Shown here: in pieces, positions 13,413 through 20,114 of the stretch
Layout: each line of letters opens with the position of its first letter
How positions within the stretch are numbered: the stretch's first letter is position 1
From: a virus
Virus record (IMG/VR): IMGVR_UViG_3300018083_000067
Span: 1-39,137 of that record
DNA: 39,137 bases
Strand: one strand, 5' to 3'
Made by a program: the position numbers and the translations under genes
The notes under the pieces: model-generated
What the model saw: only the letters and a program-made list of their open reading frames with translations
Database searches by the model: none
What the model was told of the DNA's origin: nothing

Positions 13413-13801
13413 TAAATTTTATTCCTATTGTTTTTATACATCCAACTTTCGTCATAGTTAAGTCGTTTCCATTCAGCGCGTCGATTAAGTTCATCGTAGG
13501 AAAGACCCTTCTTTTTAGGCTTATCTAAATCAATAAAACTTTTCTTTAATCTTTCCTGTGCTTTTTGATTTCTTAGATGTAGATCGTAACATTGCGTGTT
13601 GCAGAATTTATTTTTAGTTGGTTCGCCACAGTTTTTGCATTGTTTATCTGCTTTTGCTAAAGAAATATCTTTTACTTTTCTTTTTTGACAATATAATTTC
13701 TTGAATTTACATGTGTCTGTGCAGAAATTTTTATCCGCCTCAAAGGTAAGATATCTTTTTTCGCAACGTTCGCATATTTTGCTAAATGGTTGATTTACCA
13801 A
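13412..13801 (-). CDS. Double zinc-knuckle protein, 129 aa
   Basis: Two treble-clef-like Cys clusters: CERCEKRYLTF...FCTDTC (about residues 10-31) and CKNCGEPTKNKFCNTQC (about 55-71), then a basic helical tail ending RAEWKRLNYDESWMY. Both clusters have the C-x2-C ... C-x3-C spacing of small zinc ribbons used in DNA binding or nucleases. Last gene of the replication/recombination operon, next to the RusA-like gene. DNA recombination role is inferred from position. Confidence 0.65.
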   Translation of the reverse strand: MVNQPFSKICERCEKRYLTFEADKNFCTDTCKFKKLYCQKRKVKDISLAKADKQCKNCGEPTKNKFCNTQCYDLHLRNQKAQERLKKSFIDLDKPKKKGLSYDELNRRAEWKRLNYDESWMYKNNRNKI

Positions 13802-13811
13802 ATTGCGTCCC

Positions 13812-14363
13812 TCACCAACTTATTTCAATTTTAACATAATACTTTTTGAACTTAACTTGATCGTATTGAAAAGTAAAACCCTTATTCCCATCGGCCAAGC
13901 CTGGTCTTAGATCTCCAGTCAATTCCGCACAAGTCTGGTCGCAAATCCACTTGAAACTCATAGGCAAATTGTCATGAGCATCTAGAGTTTTTGGCGCATA
14001 GCGTGTAAAACGCAACGTGCATGGAAGTTTTATAATTTCCTTGCAATTCAGTAACGCTACGAAAATCGCTTTCTTTTGCCCTTTGTGACGCGCGTGACGT
14101 TTTCGCCAAGGCTCGGCATGGTTAGCCTCGTTTGCGGCCTTGATATCGAGGATAAGCGTAATTTGCCTATCCCCGATGAAGGTTCCGAATTCAACAGGAG
14201 GCTCAGAATCGATTATTTTAGATCGCCTGACTCTTTTTACGTTTGAATCTCGTTGAGCGATTGGCGACCCCAAAGAATTAGAAATAAGGCTATCGGCGAT
14301 CGGATTTGCAATCTCAAAACGGCGTACATTGCGTATCTGCCACCTCGTCCATTGAGGTGGCAA
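13812..14363 (-). CDS. RusA-like Holliday junction resolvase
   Basis: The C-terminal 110 residues fit RusA-type endonucleases: NHAEPWRKRHARHKGQKKA (N-terminal basic helix), LRFTRYAPKTLDAHDNLPMS with the Asp-rich metal site (Asp128, Asp131), then CDQTCAEL, and the strand pair FQYDQVKFKKYYVKIEI. These dimers cut four-way junctions, here probably in replication concatemers. Unusual: a 70-residue N-terminal extension, no in-frame ATG before residue 135, so a TTG (14363) or another non-ATG start must be used. It overlaps the upstream gene by 50 bases, across an eight-pair hairpin. Family call good, N-terminus uncertain. Confidence 0.7.
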   Translation of the reverse strand: MPPQWTRWQIRNVRRFEIANPIADSLISNSLGSPIAQRDSNVKRVRRSKIIDSEPPVEFGTFIGDRQITLILDIKAANEANHAEPWRKRHARHKGQKKAIFVALLNCKEIIKLPCTLRFTRYAPKTLDAHDNLPMSFKWICDQTCAELTGDLRPGLADGNKGFTFQYDQVKFKKYYVKIEISW

Positions 14364-14634
14364 TCGGGGAAGTGTAGTGTTTTTCTTCGCATTTGTTTAA
14401 AAAGTTTTTAATTTGCATGTCCATGCTGCGACTTTCAGGCAGATAGCCTTCAACCTTCACATTTTTTCCATTTCTCAATTTCACAAAATGATCTGCTTGC
14501 GCCCACCATTCACGCCCTTCATATGTTTTTTTTGCATATGAAACCAAATGTTGATCATCAAGGCATATTGTGCAAATTGCCTTTACAGACTCGCTGTCAT
14601 ATTTTTCAAAACTAATTTCCTGAATATTGGTCAT
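14314..14634 (-). CDS. Accessory replication-region protein, 106 aa, unknown
   Basis: Contains CTICLDDQHLVSYAKKT and EWWAQADHFVKLRNGKNVKVE, suggesting a small alpha/beta protein with a beta hairpin; two Cys early (C-x2-C). The C-terminus overlaps the RusA-like gene. Located between helicase and resolvase. No family recognised. Confidence 0.6.
   Translation of the reverse strand: MTNIQEISFEKYDSESVKAICTICLDDQHLVSYAKKTYEGREWWAQADHFVKLRNGKNVKVEGYLPESRSMDMQIKNFLNKCEEKHYTSPIATSMDEVADTQCTPF
14339..14361 (-). repeat. Eight-pair hairpin at the RusA-like gene start
   Basis: GCCACCTC and GAGGTGGC are exact complements around a seven-base loop. The hairpin lies at the overlap of two genes, right after the presumed TTG start, and contains a GAGGTGG ribosome-site-like sequence. 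Confidence 0.55.
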
Positions 14635-14806
14635 TTGAATTTCCTTTTAAAATTATTAAATCAATTTCATTAACTCGTTTCATAGCCAAGGAGATTAAGT
14701 TTCTATCGACATTTCCATTCATGGATTGATTAAAGACATAATCCCAATGGATGTCCGCTTCTTCTTTTTCGTTTTTTATCCAATCATCATTCGTCATCAT
14801 CGTCAT
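14612..14806 (-). CDS. Small acidic protein after DnaB, 64 aa
   Basis: Starts MTMMTNDDWIKNEKEEADIH; a shorter start three codons on (14797) is equally possible. Helical and acidic then neutral. Overlaps the helicase stop by 20 bases and the next gene by 23, so it is within the operon's continuous overlaps. No family recognised. Confidence 0.5.
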   Translation of the reverse strand: MTMMTNDDWIKNEKEEADIHWDYVFNQSMNGNVDRNLISLAMKRVNEIDLIILKGNSNDQYSGN

Positions 14807-16214
14807 CGTTGGCGTAACGCTCTGCGTATCCTAAGCGTCGAACTTTGCTTTCTGGAACTACTTCCTTCAAATGCTCGTGAATCTCATTTAGTTCTTGATA
14901 GTTTTCGTTTTTAGTACTATCGCAATAAAACTCAATGGTCTTTCTTGTTCCCATGATTCTATTTTTATCGATAATTACTTCCATTATTCCAATTTTTTCC
15001 GTTTTATTATAATACTCTGGCCTGTGAAGCAGCAAACATGCATCCGAATCCTCTTCAATCGATCCTGATTCCTTGAAATCAATCATGCTTGGCCTGGTTT
15101 TCGTTGAACTTACCGCCTGCCGATTCAATTGCGCGAGTATGACAATTGGAATATCAAGACTTTTGGCCAACGCTTGCAACGATTTCGTTATCTCATCGAT
15201 CTCCAAATGCTTACTAAAATATTTACCATTGCATTTGATTCGTGTCAAATAATCTATAAAAAGAATGTCGATTTTCTTTCCTTGCTTGAACCTTTTAGCG
15301 CGAGCTTCAAGCTTGCTGGTTGTTAGGCTGGCCTCGTCATCAATGAACAGCGGAAGCTTTGAAAAACGCTCTTCAATTAACGCAACGCGCCTTATATCGC
15401 TTGGCGAAACTTTGCCATCGTAAAAATCCCGATATCGAATTCCAGCTTCCATGCATGCTAGTTTCGCGTAAATGATTTGCGCCGACATTTCCAAGGAAAA
15501 CACGCCGACGCGCTTGTTTTTAACAATATTTCTTATCAAGTTGAGCATGAATGTAGTCTTGCCCATGGATGTCCGGGCGCCAATGGTGTAAATATAGCCA
15601 TTCTGGAAAGAACCAAGTATATCATCCAACATGTCAAACCCCGAGGATATACCTTCGTAAGTCTTTAATCCTAAACGATATTGATTACATCTCCATTCCA
15701 AGTCCTGCTTGAAGTCGCGGTTTTTATTGAAGCTGGCACTGATTTCCTCGGCCGACTGAATAGCTTTTTGAGCAATGCCTTGAGCCTTTAACATACAATC
15801 TTGATGCTCGCTTAAAATCTTTTCGGGATTGGCATCATCCTTGCATGAATCTTCGATCATCGTCTTTGACGAATGTACGATTTTCCTAAGCATCGATAAT
15901 GTCTTTAATTCGCTGACATATTGCTCAAATGGCATACCAGACCAGTATGCAAAATGAAGATCGGTAATATATGCCTTGTCAACTTCGCCCTTTTTGTCAT
16001 GCTTAGTCATTTCAACCAAGATCGATTGCAATGTGACATAGACCCCTTTATGAAACAGGGACTTTACGCAATTAAATATTATTTTATGCTTAAAGCTAAA
16101 GAAATCGTCTTCTTCACATCTCTCTACGATATCGCCAAGAGCATGATTGCTGTTAACGGCTGCGGTTAATACCAGAATTTCAAGTTTTTCATTGGTTGGC
16201 AAGTTTACATTCAT
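14787..16214 (-). CDS. dnaB: DnaB-type replicative helicase
   Basis: A 475-residue hexameric 5'-3' helicase for phage replication. Residues 1-110 match the DnaB N-terminal primase-interaction domain (NEKLEILVLTAAVNSNHALG). The RecA-like core has a fold-typical GFDMLDDILGSFQNG, Walker A GARTSMGKTT (212-221), SLEMS (240-244), Walker B ILFIDYL (317-323), the polar loop LAQLNR (360-365), and DFKESGSIEEDSDA (379-392) as in DnaB/DnaC-type enzymes. The C-terminus ends in an Asp run. It overlaps the initiator-like gene upstream by 26 bases. No polymerase or primase gene is visible, so host enzymes are presumably recruited. Confidence 0.93.
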   Translation of the reverse strand: MNVNLPTNEKLEILVLTAAVNSNHALGDIVERCEEDDFFSFKHKIIFNCVKSLFHKGVYVTLQSILVEMTKHDKKGEVDKAYITDLHFAYWSGMPFEQYVSELKTLSMLRKIVHSSKTMIEDSCKDDANPEKILSEHQDCMLKAQGIAQKAIQSAEEISASFNKNRDFKQDLEWRCNQYRLGLKTYEGISSGFDMLDDILGSFQNGYIYTIGARTSMGKTTFMLNLIRNIVKNKRVGVFSLEMSAQIIYAKLACMEAGIRYRDFYDGKVSPSDIRRVALIEERFSKLPLFIDDEASLTTSKLEARAKRFKQGKKIDILFIDYLTRIKCNGKYFSKHLEIDEITKSLQALAKSLDIPIVILAQLNRQAVSSTKTRPSMIDFKESGSIEEDSDACLLLHRPEYYNKTEKIGIMEVIIDKNRIMGTRKTIEFYCDSTKNENYQELNEIHEHLKEVVPESKVRRLGYAERYANDDDDDE

Positions 16215-16863
16215 TCTCTTTCATCTCTTCATGGTGGATTTTGGCAATCGAGGTCAAAAGACCGCGCGGATTGGTTTTGATTTTTACTTGTTCATATTCG
16301 TCCATAGCAATGGATATTGTCTTGATAGAAAAGCGGCGGATCAAAGAGCCGAGGAAGGCGGAATCCAAATCAACGGAATGCTTTTCGAGGATGTCATCAA
16401 TCAAGGCTTGCTTTTTGGTCTTTTTGGAAGTTGAAGAAACAACGCACGCATTTGGTTGTTGTTGTATTTTTGTATTGTATTCTTCTTTTATGGCTCTATC
16501 TTGGCTCACAGTTGGCTCACTTGTTGGCTCACCTGTTTTTAATTTTACACCCCACAATATGGTGAAAATGCTTTTTGTGTGTCTCACTTCTTGGCTCAGA
16601 ATTTCAACTTCAACAAAACGCGCAATCGCGCGTTGAACATCATTTCTAGATACATTTGCATATTCAGCAAGTTTTCTTTCTGTACACATAAATTGACCCG
16701 GTAAAAGATCAATCACAAAACCGTGATCGTCAAATTTACAGGGTAGATAAGTAGCTCGATCTAGGATCGTAATTAAAACCCAACGATATGCGGGAGGAGC
16801 AGAAATAACAGATTCATGTCTTAGTAGATCATGCAGAATTTGAACGAAACCAGAATTAGACAT
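16189..16863 (-). CDS. Replication initiator or helicase loader with winged helix, 224 aa
   Basis: The N-terminal half resembles phage replication organisers: a hydrophobic start (SNSGFVQILHDLLRHES), PPAYRWVLITILDRATY, then a winged helix GQFMCTERKLAEYANVSRNDVQRAIARFVE. A Ser/Thr/Lys linker leads to a C-terminal helical domain (SLIRRFSIKTISIAMDEYE; LTSIAKIHHEEM) like the part that contacts DnaB-type helicases. Position right before the helicase gene with a 26-base overlap supports initiator plus loader roles. ATG at 16863 is preceded by GAGGTG. Promoter, inverted repeat and terminator lie upstream. Confidence 0.7.
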   Translation of the reverse strand: MSNSGFVQILHDLLRHESVISAPPAYRWVLITILDRATYLPCKFDDHGFVIDLLPGQFMCTERKLAEYANVSRNDVQRAIARFVEVEILSQEVRHTKSIFTILWGVKLKTGEPTSEPTVSQDRAIKEEYNTKIQQQPNACVVSSTSKKTKKQALIDDILEKHSVDLDSAFLGSLIRRFSIKTISIAMDEYEQVKIKTNPRGLLTSIAKIHHEEMKENECKLANQ

Positions 16864-16884
16864 TACACCTCACAACGGTATTGC

Positions 16885-16890
16885 ATTATA
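16885..16890 (-). promoter_or_regulatory. Candidate -10 box for the helicase operon
   Basis: Perfect TATAAT on the minus strand, 22 bases before the initiator-like ATG; TTGTCT lies 21 bases upstream, longer than the usual spacer, inside an inverted repeat. The terminator at 16947 separates it from the preceding genes, so a promoter here is expected. Confidence 0.4.
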
Positions 16891-16897
16891 TTCCGTG

Positions 16898-16937
16898 AGA
16901 TGCTAAGATGGAGACAACCACGTTTCCATCTGCATCT
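16898..16937. repeat. Imperfect 13-bp inverted repeat in the operon leader
   Basis: AGATGCTAAGATGGA pairs with TCCATCTGCATCT (two-base bulge TA) across a 12-base gap. It lies between the terminator and the -10 box and could be an operator. Confidence 0.5.
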
Positions 16938-16946
16938 TACGATGTT

Positions 16947-16983
16947 AAAAAAGCTCCGATTGCAAGTCGGGGCTTTTTGTTTT
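16947..16983. terminator. Bidirectional intrinsic terminator
   Basis: AAGCTCCGA and TCGGGGCTT form a nine-pair stem with a seven-base loop, flanked by an A-run and a T-run, so it works on either strand. It ends minus-strand transcription from the 17026-17617 genes before the helicase operon starts. Confidence 0.8.
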
Positions 16984-17025
16984 TCTATACTATACTTTTC
17001 ATTTTTAAACTTCCATCTAAATATC

Positions 17026-17334
17026 TTAGCACCAACACAGGTACTTAGCCCCATCTTCCTCGACATATTTCTCAATGACATGCAGCTTGACAAGCGATTG
17101 CCATTGATGCAGCTCGCCTGTAAGGACGATGCCTTTAAGCTCAAGAAACTTGATGACTGGCATAAGGCATCGCTTAGTTTCCTTATCCGCATCATCAAAG
17201 AAGACAAGGTTTTGCTTGTTTTGGTTAACATAGACAAAGCAGAATAGATCGAATACTGGGCCACCATATGAGTTAATCCTTTGTCGGCATTTCTTGCAAA
17301 TTTTGAGGTATTTATGAGAATTCGTATTCGTCAT
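17026..17334 (-). CDS. CxxC-containing protein, 102 aa, unknown
   Basis: A possible single zinc finger near the N-terminus (YLKICKKCRQRI, only one clear Cys pair), then VFDLFCFVYVNQNKQNLVFF and a helical part with ALELKGIVLTG-like spacing (VIKFLELKGIVLTGEL), which may be a winged-helix domain. I chose the ATG at 17334, nine bases after GAGG; another ATG at 17343 is in frame. Overlaps the upstream gene by 23 bases. Likely pair with it; role unknown. Confidence 0.5.
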   Translation of the reverse strand: MTNTNSHKYLKICKKCRQRINSYGGPVFDLFCFVYVNQNKQNLVFFDDADKETKRCLMPVIKFLELKGIVLTGELHQWQSLVKLHVIEKYVEEDGAKYLCWC

Positions 17335-17617
17335 CGCTGTCATCCTCTAGTCTGTCAAAGGCAATCAGTTCGATGTAGTAAAAGACAGGGCTAGATTCAA
17401 AGGAAAGCAAGCCTTCCTCCATCAAATTAACCAATCGATTTCGGAAAACCGTCGGAGAAATGAGGAAATTAGTGAAGATGTCTGACTTGTTGATTGCGAG
17501 TGCGTAATTGGTGTTTTTGGAGCCCCAAAGTTTACAATAAAGCAATGCACATTCAGGGAAGTGGCGAAGTATTTGCATGAAATAAGGGCATGGCGGGAAG
17601 TCACTATAATCCATCAT
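17312..17617 (-). CDS. Winged-helix-like protein, 101 aa
   Basis: Begins MMDYSDFPPCPYFMQILRHF, continues with DIFTNFLISPTVFRNRLVNL and MEEGLLSF, which looks like the recognition helix and wing of a winged-helix fold found in phage replication proteins, and ends in an acidic tail (DRLEDDSDDEYEF). First gene of the minus-strand unit that starts at the control region. Could be an initiator partner or an early transcription factor. Confidence 0.5.
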   Translation of the reverse strand: MMDYSDFPPCPYFMQILRHFPECALLYCKLWGSKNTNYALAINKSDIFTNFLISPTVFRNRLVNLMEEGLLSFESSPVFYYIELIAFDRLEDDSDDEYEFS

Positions 17618-17681
17618 GAAGGTAAAATCCTATTGCAGTTTAATCCCCACTTCCGGATAATGGTTGCCACATTTAGCATTC

Positions 17682-17723
17682 ATATCGAGAGCGGGACAAA
17701 TAACGAGGTGTCGCTCTTGATAT
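17682..17723. repeat. Large inverted repeat in the control region
   Basis: ATATCGAGAGCG and CGCTCTTGATAT pair over 12 bases (one G-T) with an 18-base loop. No T-run follows on either strand. It sits in a 144-base gene-free gap beside a very AT-rich tract (17724-17761) with a TATAAT box on the minus strand (729-734 within the 17 kb block, that is 17729-17734). Possible leader hairpin, operator or origin element. Confidence 0.6.
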
Positions 17724-17761
17724 CATAAATTATAATTTTATTTCTTAATAAATAAATTTCT

Positions 17762-17962
17762 TTACAATAATTTTCCCTCTTCTTCAAAATCTTTTAAAGT
17801 TACTTTTCCATTGGTAATCAATTGGATATGTCTCACTAATGTCTTACTCGGGTGTCTAAAACCATTCGCAATTCCGCTCATGTGTATCCTAGAAATTCCT
17901 ACAAGTTTCGCAAAATCAGTAATTGTTGTCTTTTCAAAATATAGATAATCTTTTAGTTTCAT
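17762..17962 (-). CDS. Cro-like helix-turn-helix repressor, 66 aa
   Basis: MKLKDYLYFEKTTITDFAKLVGISRIHMSGIANGFR has the layout of a small XRE/YdaS-type helix-turn-helix (TDFAKLVGISRIHMSGIAN, about residues 15-33), followed by a short C-terminal part (GKVTLKDFEEEG) typical of Cro-size proteins. AAGGGAA precedes the ATG. It is transcribed divergently from the plus-strand early genes across an operator-rich gap, as expected for a genetic switch. No second, longer CI-type repressor is visible. Confidence 0.75.
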   Translation of the reverse strand: MKLKDYLYFEKTTITDFAKLVGISRIHMSGIANGFRHPSKTLVRHIQLITNGKVTLKDFEEEGKLL

Positions 17963-18006
17963 AATTCCCTTGTCATTTGTTCATATCACGGCAAGACCCT
18001 AACAAA

Positions 18007-18069
18007 AAACATATTTATGTTTCAAGTGTTACATTTCTCTTGTATCAAATGTTACTCTATGTTACATTT
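18007..18069. promoter_or_regulatory. Operator region: palindrome plus TGTTAC boxes
   Basis: AAACATA-TT-TATGTTT is a perfect 16-base palindrome at 18007-18022. TGTTACATTT occurs at 18027 and 18060, with a third TGTTAC at 18050. They lie between the Cro-like gene and the divergent early gene, and could bind the Cro-like protein. TTTCAA (18021)-17-TATCAA (18044) is a weak candidate early promoter. Confidence 0.55.
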
Positions 18070-18092
18070 GTTTCATTAACGGGAGATTAAAA

Positions 18093-18260
18093 ATGCCATA
18101 TCATGATTGGGACGAGTTAGCAAAAGTTGGAATCTATGACTATACGGACATTTACACCGATGAGGAAATAGAGGAATTTCGTCGCCAAAAGTATGAGAAG
18201 GAATACGAGTCTCCTGTTTCAATGGAATCTTTAGGACTATCATGGAGGGATTTTTTTTAA
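18093..18260 (+). CDS. Acidic early protein, 55 aa, unknown
   Basis: First plus-strand early gene, GGGAG seven bases before the ATG. Strongly acidic and Tyr-rich (YDYTDIYTDEEIEEFRR), ends LGLSWRDFF. Stop overlaps the next start as TAATG. Charge and position just upstream of recombination genes would fit a host nuclease inhibitor or DNA mimic, but nothing proves it. Confidence 0.55.
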   Translation: MPYHDWDELAKVGIYDYTDIYTDEEIEEFRRQKYEKEYESPVSMESLGLSWRDFF

Positions 18261-18439
18261 TGAGTAATATACAAAAAACGATCGATGCACTGAAAGAAGC
18301 TGAAAAGTATCTAGATAAAGAAGTATCTGACCCAAAGAAATACAATAATCCAATGTCACAGGCACTTGAAATTTTATCCTGGGAAATAAGCAGCAATATT
18401 TCGAGACTTCAAGAAGAATATTATTGGTTTGGAAGATAA
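18260..18439 (+). CDS. Helical early protein, 59 aa, unknown
   Basis: Starts MSNIQKTIDALKEAEKYLDK at 18260, overlapping the previous stop, with GGAGGG about nine bases upstream. All-helical, ends RLQEEYYWFGR. No family recognised. Second gene of the early operon, followed by a strong hairpin. Confidence 0.6.
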   Translation: MSNIQKTIDALKEAEKYLDKEVSDPKKYNNPMSQALEILSWEISSNISRLQEEYYWFGR

Positions 18440-18444
18440 AAAGA

Positions 18445-18470
18445 GAGAGGGAAGGTTATAACCCCCTCTC
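18445..18470 (-). terminator. Hairpin between early genes; terminator-like on the minus strand
   Basis: GAGAGGG and CCCTCTC form a seven-pair stem with an inner GGT-TATA-ACC hairpin. Read on the minus strand it is followed by TCTTTTTATC and would stop antisense transcription; on the plus strand no T-run follows, so it may only attenuate or protect the early message. Confidence 0.5.
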
Positions 18471-18490
18471 CAAAAGACTATTGGAGTCCC

Positions 18491-18559
18491 ATGAAAAAAC
18501 GAGGAAGGTATGCAAGTCCCTTCCCGTATTTTCATCATACAAAATTTATTATTTATTGA
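18491..18559 (+). CDS. Possible micro-protein, 22 aa
   Basis: Reads MKKRGRYASPFPYFHHTKF and three more residues, with GGAG five bases before the ATG; aromatic and basic. It stops 10 bases before the annealing-protein start and could be a leader peptide. Supported only by the ribosome site. Confidence 0.3.
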   Translation: MKKRGRYASPFPYFHHTKFIIY

Positions 18560-18569
18560 AAGGAAAATT

Positions 18570-19385
18570 ATGACAAAAGAAGTGGAAATATCAAAAGAAT
18601 ATCAAAATAAAAGCATGGCTGTAATTGAAAATGTTATGGTTAAAGGGGATCTATCAAAACTATCTGATTTCGAGCGCGTCAATTATTACAAAATGGTTTG
18701 CGAATCCATGAACCTTAATCCATTGACCAAGCCATTCGATTACATCCTACTTAATGGCAAGTTGACCTTGTACGCTACAAAGAATTGCACAGAACAGCTT
18801 CGCAAGCTTAATGGCGTATCCATAGAATCACTTGATGATAAGGTCGTAGATGACCTTTATATCGTTAAGGCGATGGCTCGCGACAAACATGGTAGAACCG
18901 ACACCTCTACAGGGGCCGTAAATATTGGCAACCTAAAGGGAGAAGCTAAGGCGAATGCCATCATGAAGGCCGAAACTAAAGCAAAGCGACGAGTAACTTT
19001 AAGTATTTCTGGCTTAGGATGGTGTGATGAAAGTGAAATTGAATCAATTCCCGGCGCTAAAACAGTTCCTGTAAACATGGAAACAGGAGAAATTTCGGTA
19101 GAATGTGAGAAAATCACACAAAAACAAGATCCTATCATTGAAACTTTAGAAATTGATTGTGGTAATTCACAACAATATGAGAAGATTTCGGCCCAACAAC
19201 ACCATGATATTGCAGTATTAGAATCTCGTGTAGATGCAGATTGTAAGAAAAATTTTAGAGCATACATATATAATACATATAAAATAAAAGAATTGAGCGA
19301 TATTCCTGTGGAAGGATATGCATCCTGCATACGTGGTTTAAATAATAATATCCGTATGCATGAAAACAACAAGCAAGGTGAATAA
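18570..19385 (+). CDS. RecT/Redbeta-like single-strand annealing protein
   Basis: A 271-residue protein with the layout of phage recombinases of the RecT/Redbeta superfamily: FERVNYYKMVCESMNLNPLT then FDYILLNGKLTLYATKNCTE (core strands and helix), a variable loop, and the highly typical NAIMKAETKAKRRVTLSIS-GLGWCDESEIESIPGA segment. The last 80 residues are a linker and small helical domain. It would anneal single strands made by the adjacent exonuclease. ATG at 18570 after AAAGGAAA; a longer frame begins 20 codons earlier without a ribosome site. Stop and next start overlap by one base. Family call good, subfamily uncertain. Confidence 0.8.
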   Translation: MTKEVEISKEYQNKSMAVIENVMVKGDLSKLSDFERVNYYKMVCESMNLNPLTKPFDYILLNGKLTLYATKNCTEQLRKLNGVSIESLDDKVVDDLYIVKAMARDKHGRTDTSTGAVNIGNLKGEAKANAIMKAETKAKRRVTLSISGLGWCDESEIESIPGAKTVPVNMETGEISVECEKITQKQDPIIETLEIDCGNSQQYEKISAQQHHDIAVLESRVDADCKKNFRAYIYNTYKIKELSDIPVEGYASCIRGLNNNIRMHENNKQGE

Positions 19386-19981
19386 TGATAGTGATCCCAA
19401 TTGCGCAAGGATCTGAAGAATGGCTAGAGTGGCGGAGTGAGAGAATAACTTCCAGCGATGCCGCCGTAATTCTTGGATTAAATAACTATTCCAATGCCAA
19501 CAAGCTTTGGCATGAAAAGATGGGGTTAGTTCCTCGAAAGACGACCAATCACCACATGGAACGAGGAACTCGACTAGAGCCAATTGCTAGGCAATTATTT
19601 ATTGAAACTACGGGTATTCATGTTGAACCATTAGTTGTTGAAAGTAGTGAATTCTTTTGGATGGGTGCTTCTCTTGATGGAATTGATAAATCTAGAAGGA
19701 CAATTGTAGAGATAAAATGCCCGGCATGGTCACAGCATGAAAATGTGATAATGCCTATGTACAAAGCTCAAGTTCAACATCATCTTTATACAACCGGGGC
19801 AGAAATGTGTTTTTACGTAACCTACATCGAACATCTAGAGCAGAAAATAAATATTATTGAAGTAAGTAGGGACGAACAATTTATGCAAAACATGGTGGCT
19901 GCCGAACTTGCATTTTATAAGGAGTTCCTATGCAGTTTCAAACAACCACCACTTAGATGGAAATATAAAAATGCGGCCTAG
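19385..19981 (+). CDS. YqaJ-type (lambda exonuclease-like) recombination nuclease
   Basis: The 198-residue protein has the YqaJ/lambda Exo core: EWLEWRSERITSSDAAVILG (start), ERGTRLEPIARQLF (acidic residue after the GT), GASLDGID (metal-binding Asp), IVEIKCP (Glu-x-Lys) and YKAQVQHHLYTTG. Such enzymes digest one strand of double-stranded ends, feeding the annealing protein encoded just before it (one-base overlap). Together they make a two-component recombination system, here also likely needed for concatemer formation. Its TAG overlaps the stop of the opposite-strand lipoprotein gene. Confidence 0.88.
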   Translation: MIVIPIAQGSEEWLEWRSERITSSDAAVILGLNNYSNANKLWHEKMGLVPRKTTNHHMERGTRLEPIARQLFIETTGIHVEPLVVESSEFFWMGASLDGIDKSRRTIVEIKCPAWSQHENVIMPMYKAQVQHHLYTTGAEMCFYVTYIEHLEQKINIIEVSRDEQFMQNMVAAELAFYKEFLCSFKQPPLRWKYKNAA

Positions 19982-20100
19982 AAATCGGGGGAAAATTCCT
20001 CGTGGACAAAATCTTCGAGGATTTCTTCAATTTCTTCCTTCAATGGAATTGAACAACTTACCAAGATAATAGATAATAAGAAAAAATAAAGATAACGCAT
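19978..20100 (-). CDS. Small lipoprotein, 40 aa
   Basis: MRYLYFFLLSIILVSCS is a short lipoprotein signal peptide with lipobox LVSC (Cys16 acylated), followed by a 24-residue acidic tail (KEEIEEILEDFVHEEF). Phage lipoproteins of this size occur as outer-membrane spanins and as superinfection-exclusion proteins; no partner spanin was seen. The TAG at 19978 lies in a CTAG shared with the stop of the exonuclease on the other strand. Last gene of the minus-strand unit starting at 20752. Confidence 0.6.
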   Translation of the reverse strand: MRYLYFFLLSIILVSCSIPLKEEIEEILEDFVHEEFSPDF

Positions 20101-20114
20101 GTATCTGCTCTATT

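Noticed and set aside
16196-17247. Long plus-strand open frames opposite the replication genes
   Set aside because: They cross the terminator and promoter region and lie opposite the winged-helix and helicase genes; no domain or ribosome site.
17636-17689. Tiny minus-strand frame MNAKCGNHYPEVGIKLQ in the control region
   Set aside because: Only 17 codons, no ribosome site, and overlaps the large inverted repeat; best seen as leader sequence.
18857-19408. 183-codon minus-strand open frame across the annealing and exonuclease genes
   Set aside because: It mirrors conserved coding sequence on the plus strand; composition is Ser/Leu-rich as expected of an antisense frame.
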